Assembly: GCA_964370855.1 (NCBI GenBank)
Contig: CAYJMF010000103.1
Span: 1-16,734, forward strand
Source: JAKLKS01 sp964370855
GTDB lineage: Bacteria > Planctomycetota > JAJSAM01 > JAKLKS01
Length of the DNA: 16,734 bases
Reading direction: 5' to 3'
The notes under the pieces were generated by a model. That model saw nothing but the letters and a program-made list of their open reading frames with translations. It made no database searches and was not told the origin of the DNA. Every line of letters begins with the position of its first letter. The first letter of the stretch is position 1. The position numbers and the translations under genes are program-made. Below, piece by piece: positions 1 to 6,710 of this stretch.

Positions 1-18
1 GGCAGGCAGGGCAGGAAG

Positions 19-27
19 TTATCCACA
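19..27 (+). promoter_or_regulatory. Perfect DnaA-box consensus (isolated)
   Basis: The 9-mer TTATCCACA matches the bacterial DnaA-box consensus exactly and lies at the extreme left edge, overlapping the start of a family A repeat arm. No second box or AT-rich unwinding region is visible, so it may be chance or part of the repeat. The sequence to the left of the window would decide. Confidence 0.25.
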
Positions 28-28
28 G

Positions 29-60
29 AAAAGTTGGAAAGTTGGGTGCGTCCCCATTTC
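29..60 (+). repeat. Family A palindromic repeat, single (right) arm
   Basis: This stretch matches the right arm of the family A elements near 3678-3715 and 10763-10801 (core AAGTTGGAAAGTTGGG followed by TGCGTCCCC). The left arm would fall off the window. It lies about 40 bp upstream of sigma-fusion copy 1, in the same relative place that family B right arms hold before copies 2 and 3, and is likewise followed by a CCGCAACG motif. Confidence 0.8.
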
Positions 61-102
61 CCCGCAACGCCGCCCCCCCCGCCGACGAAAGTACAGGGTG
101 GC

Positions 103-3100
103 ATGGACGCCCCCGCCCCCGACCTCGACGCGCTCCTCAGGCGGTTCCGGTCCACGCGCGCGCCCGGGGACTTCGCGGCGCTCTTCGACGCCGCCTCCCC
201 GGGGCTGTTCCGGGCCGCGGTGCGCCTCACGCGGGACGGGGCCGCGGCGGAGGACGTCCTCCAGGAGACCTTCCTCGCGGTGCTGCGGGGTGTGGAGGCC
301 TACGACCCGGTCCGCCCCGCGCTGCCCTGGCTGACGGGGGTGCTGCAGCGGCGGGCCGCCGACGCCTGGCGCCGCGGGGAGCGGGACCGCCGTCCGCTGC
401 CGCGGGTGGAGGAGGGGGCGGAGGATCCCGCCGGGGACGCGGCGCGGAACGAGGAGCGGGCCCTCGTCCGGGAGGCGCTGGAGGACCTCGAGGAGCCCTG
501 CCGCACGGCGGCGGTGCTCCGGTGGCGCTACGGGCTCGAGCCCGGGGAGATCGCCGACGCCCTCGGGGAGAACCCCGGCACGGTGCGCTCCCACCTGTCG
601 CGGGCCAAGGAGCGGCTGCAGAAGCGGCTGCGGCCCTCGATGCTTCCCGCGCTGCTTCTCCTGCCGTCGCCGCGGGGGCTCGACGCGGTGCGGGCGGAAC
701 TGCTGCGCGAGGCCGCCGCCCTCGCCCCCGTCGCGGCCGCCGCCGCGGGAACCGCCGCCGTCGCCGTCACGGGAGGGATGCTCATGGCCAAGAAGGGGAT
801 TCTCGCCGCCGCGGCGCTCCTGCTCCTCCTCGGGGGTGCGGGGTGGTTCGCGTACACGGGGGGAGGGGAGGGAGGGGGCCCGCCGGACCGGGGGACGAGT
901 GTATCACACATTGATACTCTTCCCGCTCCCCCGCCGGGTCCGCCTCCTCCCCCCCTCCCGCCCCCTCCTCCGCCGCCGGCCGACCTCCCTCCTCCCGTGG
1001 ACCTCGACGCCTGCGACCGCGATCTCGACCTCTTCGGGACCACCGTGGACGACGAGGGGAAGCTGGTCCCCGGGGCCCGGGTGCAGACGGTGCGGACCCC
1101 ATGGGCGAGAACCAACATGCAGCCGGCCCGTGCCCACCTCATCGAGGAGGAAGGGCCCGCCACGGTCTCGGCATCCGACGGCACCTTCGTCCTCCATCTC
1201 ACCCGCGGGGAGCAGTGGCACCTGCGTGCGACGGCGGAGGGGTACGGGCAGGGGGACCGGGAACAGTGCGTCGCCGGGGAGAGGGTCGTCCTCGTGCTCC
1301 GCCGGGGCGGCCCCTCCCTCTCCGTCCTCTGCCGGGACGAGGCAGGACTTCCCGTGGAGGGAGTCCGCCTCCGACTGTTGAAGCGCTCCTCCGCCTCGTA
1401 CTACGGCGTGTCAGAGTACGCGCGCACGGGCGTCACCGGCCCCGACGGCAGCTTCGCCTTTCTTCACCTCAGCGGAGGCCAGGCCACGCTCAGTGCGGAG
1501 CACGATGTCCTCGGTATTCCCGCGTGGGCCCAGCCCCTCCTTCCGGAGCACGGGGACCTTCCCGTGGAGTTCGTCCTTCCCGCGGGCCGCACCGTCGGCG
1601 GCCGCGTCACCGACGCTTCCACGGGGGAACCGCTCACCGGCGCACTCGTCGGATCGAACTGGGTGATGGACCGCCCCGTCGCGGCGGGGGCCGACGGGAG
1701 GTACCGATTCCCCGGCTGGACCGGAGAAGGGACCTCCATCATGACGGCGGCGGCGGAGGGGTACGGGAGCATCCGACTCCCCGTGCCTCCGGAGGGGGAC
1801 CTCGACTTCGCCCTGGAACCGGCCTTCGCCGCTACGGGACGCGTCGTGGACGCCGCGGGGGCGCCGGTCCCGGGGGCGCGGGTCGTGGCTTCGGGAGGAT
1901 GGCAGGAGGGGACCGTCTCCGGCTCCGACAGGGCCATGGCGGCCTGCGGGCCCGACGGGGGGTTCACCCTCCGGAACCTCTCCCACCGCGCCTCCCACGA
2001 TCTCGTCGCCGAGGCCGACGGCCACGGCCGGGTGTTCCTGCACTTCGATGCGCCCGCCGCCGGGGAGCGGATGCTCGATCTCGGCGACATCGCGCTCACC
2101 CCCTCCCGCGCCATCGAGGGCCGCGCCATCGGCCCCGACGGGAAGCCCCTGCCGGGGAGGCACGTGAATCTCTTCACCTACCGTCCCGCGCCCGCGGAAA
2201 CGGGCCCCGGGGGGAGCGCCTCCTGGCCCGGCTCCGGGGAACTCCGGAGGACCGACGATCTCGGGCGCTTCCGCTTCCCCGACCTCTCGCCGGGTCACTG
2301 GGGGCTGAAGCTCGTGGAGGTGGGCGCCCCCATCGTGGAGGCCGAGGTCCACCTTCCCGCCGATCGGGACGTCCTCGACGTCCTCCTCGCCCAGAAGGGC
2401 GGCTCCCTCACCTTCCTCGTCACCGACCCGGAGGGAAACCCGCTTCCAGGAATCACCGTCATGTCCGACATGTCGTTCCCCCACCCCACGGGGGGAATCC
2501 GGGGGTCCACGTCAATCAACTCCGTCACCGACGCGCAGGGCCGCGCCTCCTTCCATGCCATCCCGGAGCCCGACCATCGGGGAGGCGGCGGGAAGGGGGT
2601 CTCCTTCCGGATCCAGCCCTACATCGGTCCGAAGGCCCCTCCCTGGGCGTCGGCCCGGACGGAGCCCCTCGTGCCGGCGGGCCAGGTGGTGACCATCGTC
2701 CTGCAGCCCTCCTCCACCATCGCTGGTCGCGTCCTCGACCCGGAAGGTCAGCCCGTCCCGGGGCTGTACGTGACCGCGGTGAAGACCGACGGGACCAGCA
2801 TTCCCGGCGCCCTCGGCACCTGCGACGCGGAGGGGAGGTTCTCCCTCGCCGTCCCCGCCGGGACGGTCGTGACCCTCCGCATTCCCGGCCACGGCGTGGA
2901 CAGGGGCCCCGGCCATACCAACAGATCGCTCCAGACCCCCTTCCGGGGAGACCTCCCCGGCGTCGCCGCCCCCGCCGAGGGGGTCGAGTTCCGGGCCACG
3001 CGCCTCGCCGACGACCAGTCACTCTCCCTCCTCGTCCTCGACGTGGAAGGGCGCCCGGTCACCGGCTACCAGTTTTTCGCCTACGGCCCGGCCGTGAAGT

Positions 3101-3564
3101 CGGCGGAGAGGGGCCTCTCTGGGTCCACGGATTCGGAGGGGCGCCTGCGGTGGGAAGGACTGATGGGCGACACACTCTCCGTCTCCCCCAACCCGGGGGC
3201 TCTCGAGGGGAGGCCGGAGGAGGTCGTCCCGCCGCCGCGCATCGAGGTCGTCCCCGCCGGGCAGGAGGTGATCCTGCGGTTCCGCCGCGGCGTCCCCCTC
3301 GACGGCCGCGTCCTCCTCCCCGACGGGACCCCGGCCCGGGGGGCCTTCGTGCACTTCAACCTACAGGGCGGTGGAGGGGGCGCCGCGCGCCAGCCCCGCA
3401 CCGACGACGACGGCCGCTTCCGCCTCTGGTTCGGCGAGGAGCAGGTGGTCCGGATCGGGGCCGCCTGGAAGGACGACGCGGGCACCTACTACCAGGGGGA
3501 ATCGCCCGACGTCCGCCCCGGCCAGGGCGAGGTGGAAGTGAGGATCCAGCCCCGCGAAAAGTGA
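103..3564 (+). CDS. Membrane-anchored ECF sigma factor fused to carboxypeptidase-regulatory-like repeats (copy 1)
   Basis: Protein of 1153 residues. Residues about 13-90 are sigma-70 region 2 (AAEDVLQETFLAVLRG is the typical core) and about 118-180 are region 4, with helix-turn-helix EIADALGENPGTVRSHLSRA. After an Ala-rich linker, KK and a hydrophobic run (about 229-250) form one membrane span, followed by a Pro-rich tract (about 275-293). The remainder holds nine beta-sandwich repeats of the CarboxypepD_reg-like type (GRVxDxxGxPVPGARV then DGxFxF), starting near residues 309, 406, 497, 577, 671, 770, 873, 975 and 1066. The expected topology is sigma domain in the cytoplasm and repeats outside. 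The ATG at 103 is chosen because the frame further upstream (from TTG 34) is only translated repeat. The TGA stop lies inside a family B repeat arm. It presumably directs RNA polymerase, with the outer domain sensing or anchoring; ligand and promoters are unknown. No separate anti-sigma gene is adjacent. Confidence 0.9.
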   Translation: MDAPAPDLDALLRRFRSTRAPGDFAALFDAASPGLFRAAVRLTRDGAAAEDVLQETFLAVLRGVEAYDPVRPALPWLTGVLQRRAADAWRRGERDRRPLPRVEEGAEDPAGDAARNEERALVREALEDLEEPCRTAAVLRWRYGLEPGEIADALGENPGTVRSHLSRAKERLQKRLRPSMLPALLLLPSPRGLDAVRAELLREAAALAPVAAAAAGTAAVAVTGGMLMAKKGILAAAALLLLLGGAGWFAYTGGGEGGGPPDRGTSVSHIDTLPAPPPGPPPPPLPPPPPPPADLPPPVDLDACDRDLDLFGTTVDDEGKLVPGARVQTVRTPWARTNMQPARAHLIEEEGPATVSASDGTFVLHLTRGEQWHLRATAEGYGQGDREQCVAGERVVLVLRRGGPSLSVLCRDEAGLPVEGVRLRLLKRSSASYYGVSEYARTGVTGPDGSFAFLHLSGGQATLSAEHDVLGIPAWAQPLLPEHGDLPVEFVLPAGRTVGGRVTDASTGEPLTGALVGSNWVMDRPVAAGADGRYRFPGWTGEGTSIMTAAAEGYGSIRLPVPPEGDLDFALEPAFAATGRVVDAAGAPVPGARVVASGGWQEGTVSGSDRAMAACGPDGGFTLRNLSHRASHDLVAEADGHGRVFLHFDAPAAGERMLDLGDIALTPSRAIEGRAIGPDGKPLPGRHVNLFTYRPAPAETGPGGSASWPGSGELRRTDDLGRFRFPDLSPGHWGLKLVEVGAPIVEAEVHLPADRDVLDVLLAQKGGSLTFLVTDPEGNPLPGITVMSDMSFPHPTGGIRGSTSINSVTDAQGRASFHAIPEPDHRGGGGKGVSFRIQPYIGPKAPPWASARTEPLVPAGQVVTIVLQPSSTIAGRVLDPEGQPVPGLYVTAVKTDGTSIPGALGTCDAEGRFSLAVPAGTVVTLRIPGHGVDRGPGHTNRSLQTPFRGDLPGVAAPAEGVEFRATRLADDQSLSLLVLDVEGRPVTGYQFFAYGPAVKSAERGLSGSTDSEGRLRWEGLMGDTLSVSPNPGALEGRPEEVVPPPRIEVVPAGQEVILRFRRGVPLDGRVLLPDGTPARGAFVHFNLQGGGGGAARQPRTDDDGRFRLWFGEEQVVRIGAAWKDDAGTYYQGESPDVRPGQGEVEVRIQPREK
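763..788 (+). promoter_or_regulatory. Conserved hinge block with internal SD and ATG codons (copy 1)
   Basis: A 26-bp block is identical in all three paralogs, including synonymous positions. It contains GGGAGGG followed by ATGCTCATG, so a strong Shine-Dalgarno sits 6 nt before the ATG at 784. Translation from here would start MAKKGILAAAALLLLLGG, which looks like a signal peptide or N-terminal anchor. It may be an internal translation start giving an ectodomain-only protein, or only conserved coding sequence. Confidence 0.45.
900..918. promoter_or_regulatory. Intragenic palindrome, 7-bp arms with 5-bp spacer (copy 1)
   Basis: TGTATCA, spacer CACAT, TGATACT: an inverted repeat with one mismatch, between the membrane span and the Pro-rich tract. 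It encodes V-S-H-I-D-T with GTA, TCA and ACT codons that are rare in this gene. The same palindrome recurs at the same place in copies 2 and 3, which suggests a protein-binding site or an mRNA hairpin. Confidence 0.5.
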
Positions 3565-3756
3565 AAAAGGGGACGCGCACCACTTTTCACTATTTGGTGG
3601 CCCTCGGAAACGGGGACGCACCCAACTTTCCAACTTCTTGGTGGCCGGGACCCTTTCACCCGGGCGATGCTCCCTTTCCACCAAGAAGTTGGAAAGTTGG
3701 GTGCGTCCCCGTTTCACCAGAAGTGAATGGTGGTGCGCGTCCCCTTTTCACTTTTC
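3556..3756. repeat. Family B palindromic repeat, interrupted by a family A element
   Basis: The left arm starts with GAAAAGTGAAAAAGGGGACG at 3556 and ends near GGTGG at about 3600. The right arm runs from about 3716 to 3756 and is its imperfect reverse complement. The arms match those at 6550-6671, but here the loop is occupied by a complete family A palindrome. The left arm supplies the TGA stop of copy 1. The right arm ends about 40 bp before the ATG of copy 2. Transcribed, the pair would form a very long hairpin that could attenuate or terminate transcription between copies. Confidence 0.85.
3607..3715. repeat. Family A palindromic repeat, complete, nested in family B
   Basis: The arms 3607-3644 and 3678-3715 are a perfect 38-bp inverted repeat (GAAACGGGGACGCACCC at the outer end, GGTGG at the loop end) around a 33-bp loop containing CCCGGGCG. 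It lies wholly between the arms of the surrounding family B element, which implies insertion of A into B or gene conversion at the loop. Confidence 0.9.
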
Positions 3757-4214
3757 TCCGCAACGGGACGCTCCCTCCGCCCGAAGAATCGGGCCATGAC
3801 GAACAGGGACGCGTCCCGGGACCCCGCCGCCGACGCGCGCCGCGCCGCCCGCCGCGTCCCCGACCCGCTCCGCCTCGAGCCCCGCCTCGCCGAACCGGAC
3901 CCCGCCACGGAGGCGGAGCGCCGCGAGGCCGTCGCCCGCGTCCGGGAGGCCCTCGACCGCCTCCCCGACCCCTACCGCGCCGCGGCGCTGCTCCGCTGGG
4001 AGTACGGACTGGAGCCGGGCGACATCGCCCGCGTCCTCGGCGCCCCGCCGGGGACCGTCCGATCGCTCCTCTCCCGCGCAATAGACCGCCTCGCCCGCCG
4101 CCTCCGCGGAGTACCCTCCGCGGGCTCCTCCTCCACCGCCCCGGACGCGGCCTCGAGGCCGTGCGTACGGCAGTCCTCGAGAAGGCGGCGGGAGGAACTA
4201 CCGCGGGTACCGCC

Positions 4215-4240
4215 GCCGTCACGGGAGGGATGCTCATGGC
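4215..4240 (+). promoter_or_regulatory. Conserved hinge block with internal SD and ATG codons (copy 2)
   Basis: This is the same 26-bp block as in copies 1 and 3, with GGGAGGG before ATG 4230 and ATG 4236. It matters most here: the upstream sigma frame is shifted, so this site could be the only way to translate the intact outer domain. It is also where the copy-3-like sequence gives way to copy-1-like sequence. Confidence 0.45.
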
Positions 4241-6476
4241 GAAGAAGGGGATTCTCGCCGCCGCGGCGCTCCTGCTCCTCCTCGGGGGGGCCGGGTGGAT
4301 CGCTTACACGGGGGGAGGGGAGGGCGCCGTCCCGCCGGACCGGGGAACGAGTGTATCACACCTTGATACACTTCCCGCTCCCCCGCCGGGTCCGCCGCCT
4401 CCCCCCTTGCCGCCCCCCCCTCCTCCCCCGGAGAACCTCCCCCCGCCCGTGGACCTCGAGGCCTGCGACCGCGACCTCGACCTCTTCGGGACCACCGTGG
4501 ACGACGAGGGGAAGCCGGTCCCCGGGGCGCGGGTGGAAGCGATCCGATTCCCGTGGGCGCGGAGCGGACTCCAGCCGTCCGGGGCCGGAACCATCGAGGA
4601 GGAGGGCCCGGCCACGGTCTCCGCGTCCGACGGGACCTTCGTCTTCCATCTCTCCCAGGGGGAGCAGTGGGATCTCCGGGCGACGGCGGTGGGATACGGG
4701 CAGGGGTACCTGGACCACTGCCAGGCCGGGGAGAAGGTCACCCTGGTGCTCCTGAGGGGCGGAGCCTGCGTCTCCGTCCGCTGCTTCGACGAGCAGAGGG
4801 CTCCCGTGGCCGGAGTCGCCATCCAGCTCGTCAAGAAGAACTCCGATACGGCTATCTACGGGCGGACCAGCTTCACTCTGCGCGGGGTGACGGACGGGGA
4901 CGGCCGCCTCTCCTTCCCCCACCTCGCTCCCGGCGCTGCGTTCCTGAAGGCTTCCCACGAGATCCTGGGCATCCCGGAATGGAAGATGCTCCAGATTCCC
5001 CCCCACGGCGATCTGCCCGTGGAACTGGTGATGCCGACCGGCTGCGAACTCCGCGGCCGGGTCACCGACGCATCGACGGGCGCGCCCCTTCCCGGGGCCC
5101 GGGTCGGAGCCGACTGGGTGATGAACCGCCCGGTCCCGACCGATGCCGACGGCCGTTACCGGTTCCCGGGCTGGACGTGGAAGGACACAAGGGTGATGGC
5201 TGCCGCAGCCGACGGGTACGCGTCCATGATCCTCGTCGCGCCGAAGGAAGGCGACGTGGATTTCGCCCTGGAGCCGGCCTTCGTCGCCACGGGCCGGGTG
5301 GTGGACGCGGCAGGGGTCCCCGTGGAGGGGGCGCTGGTGGCGGCCTCCGGCCACTGGAGGGAGGTCGGGAGAGGGGGAGACGACAGCTGCATCGCCACGA
5401 CGGACGGCGGAGGGGGGTTCGTCCTCAAGGACCTCTCCTACCGCGCCTCCCACGACCTGTCCGCGGAGGCCCCGGGCCACGGGCGCGTCTCCCTGACCTT
5501 CGAGGCCCCGCCGCGCGGAACGGCGGTCCACGAACTGGGGGACATCCCCCTTTCCGTCTGCCGGACCATCGAGGGCCGCGCCCTCGGACCCGACGACGAA
5601 CCGCTGGCCGGGAGGCAGGTCTACCTGGCGGGATTGCGTCCGCAGTGGAACGGACAGGGGGATCGTTTCGACGCTCAGGCGTTCCTTCCCGGCTCCGGCG
5701 AAACTCGTCGGACCGATGACCTGGGCCGTTTCCGGTTCCCCGGCCTCGCGCCGGGTCGATGGACCCTCCGCCTAACCGAGAAGGGGGCCTCACATGTGGA
5801 CGCCGACGTCGATCTCCCCGCCGACCGGGACGTCCTCGACGCCCTTCTCCGGCAGACCGGCCGTTCCATCACCTTCCTGGTGACCGACGCCGCGGGCAAC
5901 CCGCTGTCGGGAATCGTCGTCGCCTCCGATCATGTCTTCCCCCACGAGTCCGCCCGGGACGCGACCATGTCCCTGGATGTCGTCACCGACGAGGAGGGGC
6001 GTGCCCGCTTTCTGGCGATCCCCGACATGGCACTCGGGCACCGTGGCACCCCCGGGATCCGGTTCCGCATCCAACCCTACACCGGTCCGACCGCCCCGCC
6101 CTGGGCCAGTGTTCAGACGGAACCGTTGATGCCTGCGGGCCAGGAAGTGACCATCGTTCTCCAGCCCTCCTCCACCATCGCCGGTCGGGTCCTCGATCCG
6201 GATGGCAACCCCGTCCCCGGGCTGTACGTGACCGCGGTGGAGCCCGACGGGACCAGGATTCCCGGGGCCCTCGGATGCTGCGACGCGGAGGGGAGGTTCT
6301 CCCTCGCCGTCACCGCCGGGACGGTGGTGACCCTTCGCATTCCCGGCCACCTCCAGTTGGAGGGTCCCCCCGGAACGAGCAGATCCTCCCGGTTCCTCTA
6401 CCGGGGGGAACTCCCCGGCGTCGCCGCTCCGGCCGAGGGGGTCGAACTCCGGGCCGAGCGCCTCGACGACGACTAG
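4230..6476 (+). CDS. Possible stand-alone membrane-anchored repeat protein from copy 2
   Basis: This is an open frame of 748 residues inside the copy 2 pseudogene. It begins MLMAKKGILAAAALLLLLGG, a Lys-Lys plus hydrophobic run typical of a signal anchor, then a Pro-rich tract and seven CarboxypepD_reg-like repeats (for example RVTDASTGAPLPGARV, RVVDAAGVPVEGALV, RVLDPDGNPVPGLYV). It ends at a nonsense codon relative to copy 1, losing the last two repeats. A GGGAGGG lies just upstream of its ATGs. The frame has stayed open for more than 2.2 kb despite a broken sigma part, but in DNA this GC-rich open frames persist by default, so expression is unproven. Confidence 0.35.
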   Translation: MLMAKKGILAAAALLLLLGGAGWIAYTGGGEGAVPPDRGTSVSHLDTLPAPPPGPPPPPLPPPPPPPENLPPPVDLEACDRDLDLFGTTVDDEGKPVPGARVEAIRFPWARSGLQPSGAGTIEEEGPATVSASDGTFVFHLSQGEQWDLRATAVGYGQGYLDHCQAGEKVTLVLLRGGACVSVRCFDEQRAPVAGVAIQLVKKNSDTAIYGRTSFTLRGVTDGDGRLSFPHLAPGAAFLKASHEILGIPEWKMLQIPPHGDLPVELVMPTGCELRGRVTDASTGAPLPGARVGADWVMNRPVPTDADGRYRFPGWTWKDTRVMAAAADGYASMILVAPKEGDVDFALEPAFVATGRVVDAAGVPVEGALVAASGHWREVGRGGDDSCIATTDGGGGFVLKDLSYRASHDLSAEAPGHGRVSLTFEAPPRGTAVHELGDIPLSVCRTIEGRALGPDDEPLAGRQVYLAGLRPQWNGQGDRFDAQAFLPGSGETRRTDDLGRFRFPGLAPGRWTLRLTEKGASHVDADVDLPADRDVLDALLRQTGRSITFLVTDAAGNPLSGIVVASDHVFPHESARDATMSLDVVTDEEGRARFLAIPDMALGHRGTPGIRFRIQPYTGPTAPPWASVQTEPLMPAGQEVTIVLQPSSTIAGRVLDPDGNPVPGLYVTAVEPDGTRIPGALGCCDAEGRFSLAVTAGTVVTLRIPGHLQLEGPPGTSRSSRFLYRGELPGVAAPAEGVELRAERLDDD
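4352..4370. promoter_or_regulatory. Intragenic palindrome, perfect 7-bp arms with 5-bp spacer (copy 2)
   Basis: TGTATCA, spacer CACCT, TGATACA. Two further pairs flank the core, giving 9-bp arms AGTGTATCA and TGATACACT. It encodes V-S-H-L-D-T with codons GTA, TCA and ACA, unusual for this gene, at the same hinge position as in copies 1 and 3. Confidence 0.5.
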
Positions 6477-6549
6477 TCCCTCTCCCTCCGCTTCCGCCTC
6501 TGGTTCGGCGGGGAGCATGCGTTCCGGATCGGGGCCGCCTGGAAGCCGC

Positions 6550-6671
6550 GAAAAGTGAAAAAGGGGACGCGCACCACTCTTCACTTTTTGGTGGCCGGTG
6601 GGTCATCGCCCGGGCAGGAACGAGGGCCACCAAAAAGTGAAAAGTGGTGCGCGTCCCCTTTTTCACTTTTC
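6550..6671. repeat. Family B palindromic repeat, complete
   Basis: The arms 6550-6596 and 6625-6671 are 47 bp each with a single mismatch, outer ends GAAAAGTGAAAAAGGGGACG and loop ends GGTGGCC. The 28-bp loop contains CGCCCGGGC, also seen in family A loops. It separates the copy 2 relic from copy 3, ending 39 bp before the ATG at 6711, and could act as a transcription terminator or attenuator. Confidence 0.9.
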
Positions 6672-6710
6672 TCCGCAACGCGACGGTCCCTCCGCCCGAA
6701 GAATGGGGCC

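Larger units (their letters stand above)
3796..6549 (+). pseudogene. Degraded mosaic sigma-factor/carboxypeptidase-regulatory-like fusion (copy 2)
   Basis: From ATG 3796 the frame encodes MTNRDASRDPAADA, then jumps straight to the region 4 part. The 78 codons carrying sigma region 2 in copy 3 are missing. Region 4 is intact (LPDPYRAAALLRWEYGLEPG), but a 1-bp loss around 4111-4121 shifts the frame before the membrane span. The outer domain stays open in the other frame as seven repeats, up to a TAG at 6474-6476 where copy 1 has CAG. Beyond it are relics of the copy 1 C-terminus with an in-frame 384-bp deletion and an out-of-frame deletion of about 80 bp. The sigma half is nearly identical to copy 3, while the outer half follows copy 1, so it is a recombinant. 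It cannot make a full sigma fusion. The region 4 fragment and the outer domain could each still be translated separately. Confidence 0.85.

Noticed and set aside
34..102. TTG start and 23-residue extension of sigma copy 1
   Set aside because: The added residues (MESWVRPHFP and so on) are a translation of the family A repeat, and the ATG at 103 gives the same spacing to Met226 as in copy 3.
4105..4125. Programmed frameshift rejoining the sigma and outer halves of copy 2
   Set aside because: No slippery heptamer or nearby stop and pseudoknot is visible. The gene also carries a domain deletion, a nonsense codon and 3' deletions, so ordinary decay is simpler.
1101..4200. Upstream part of a 1791-codon open frame that joins continuously to the copy 2 outer domain
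   Set aside because: It is the out-of-frame shadow of copy 1, rich in Arg/Gly/Pro with no domain signal. It stays open only because stop codons are scarce at this GC content. Only the part from about 4122 onward is real coding sequence.
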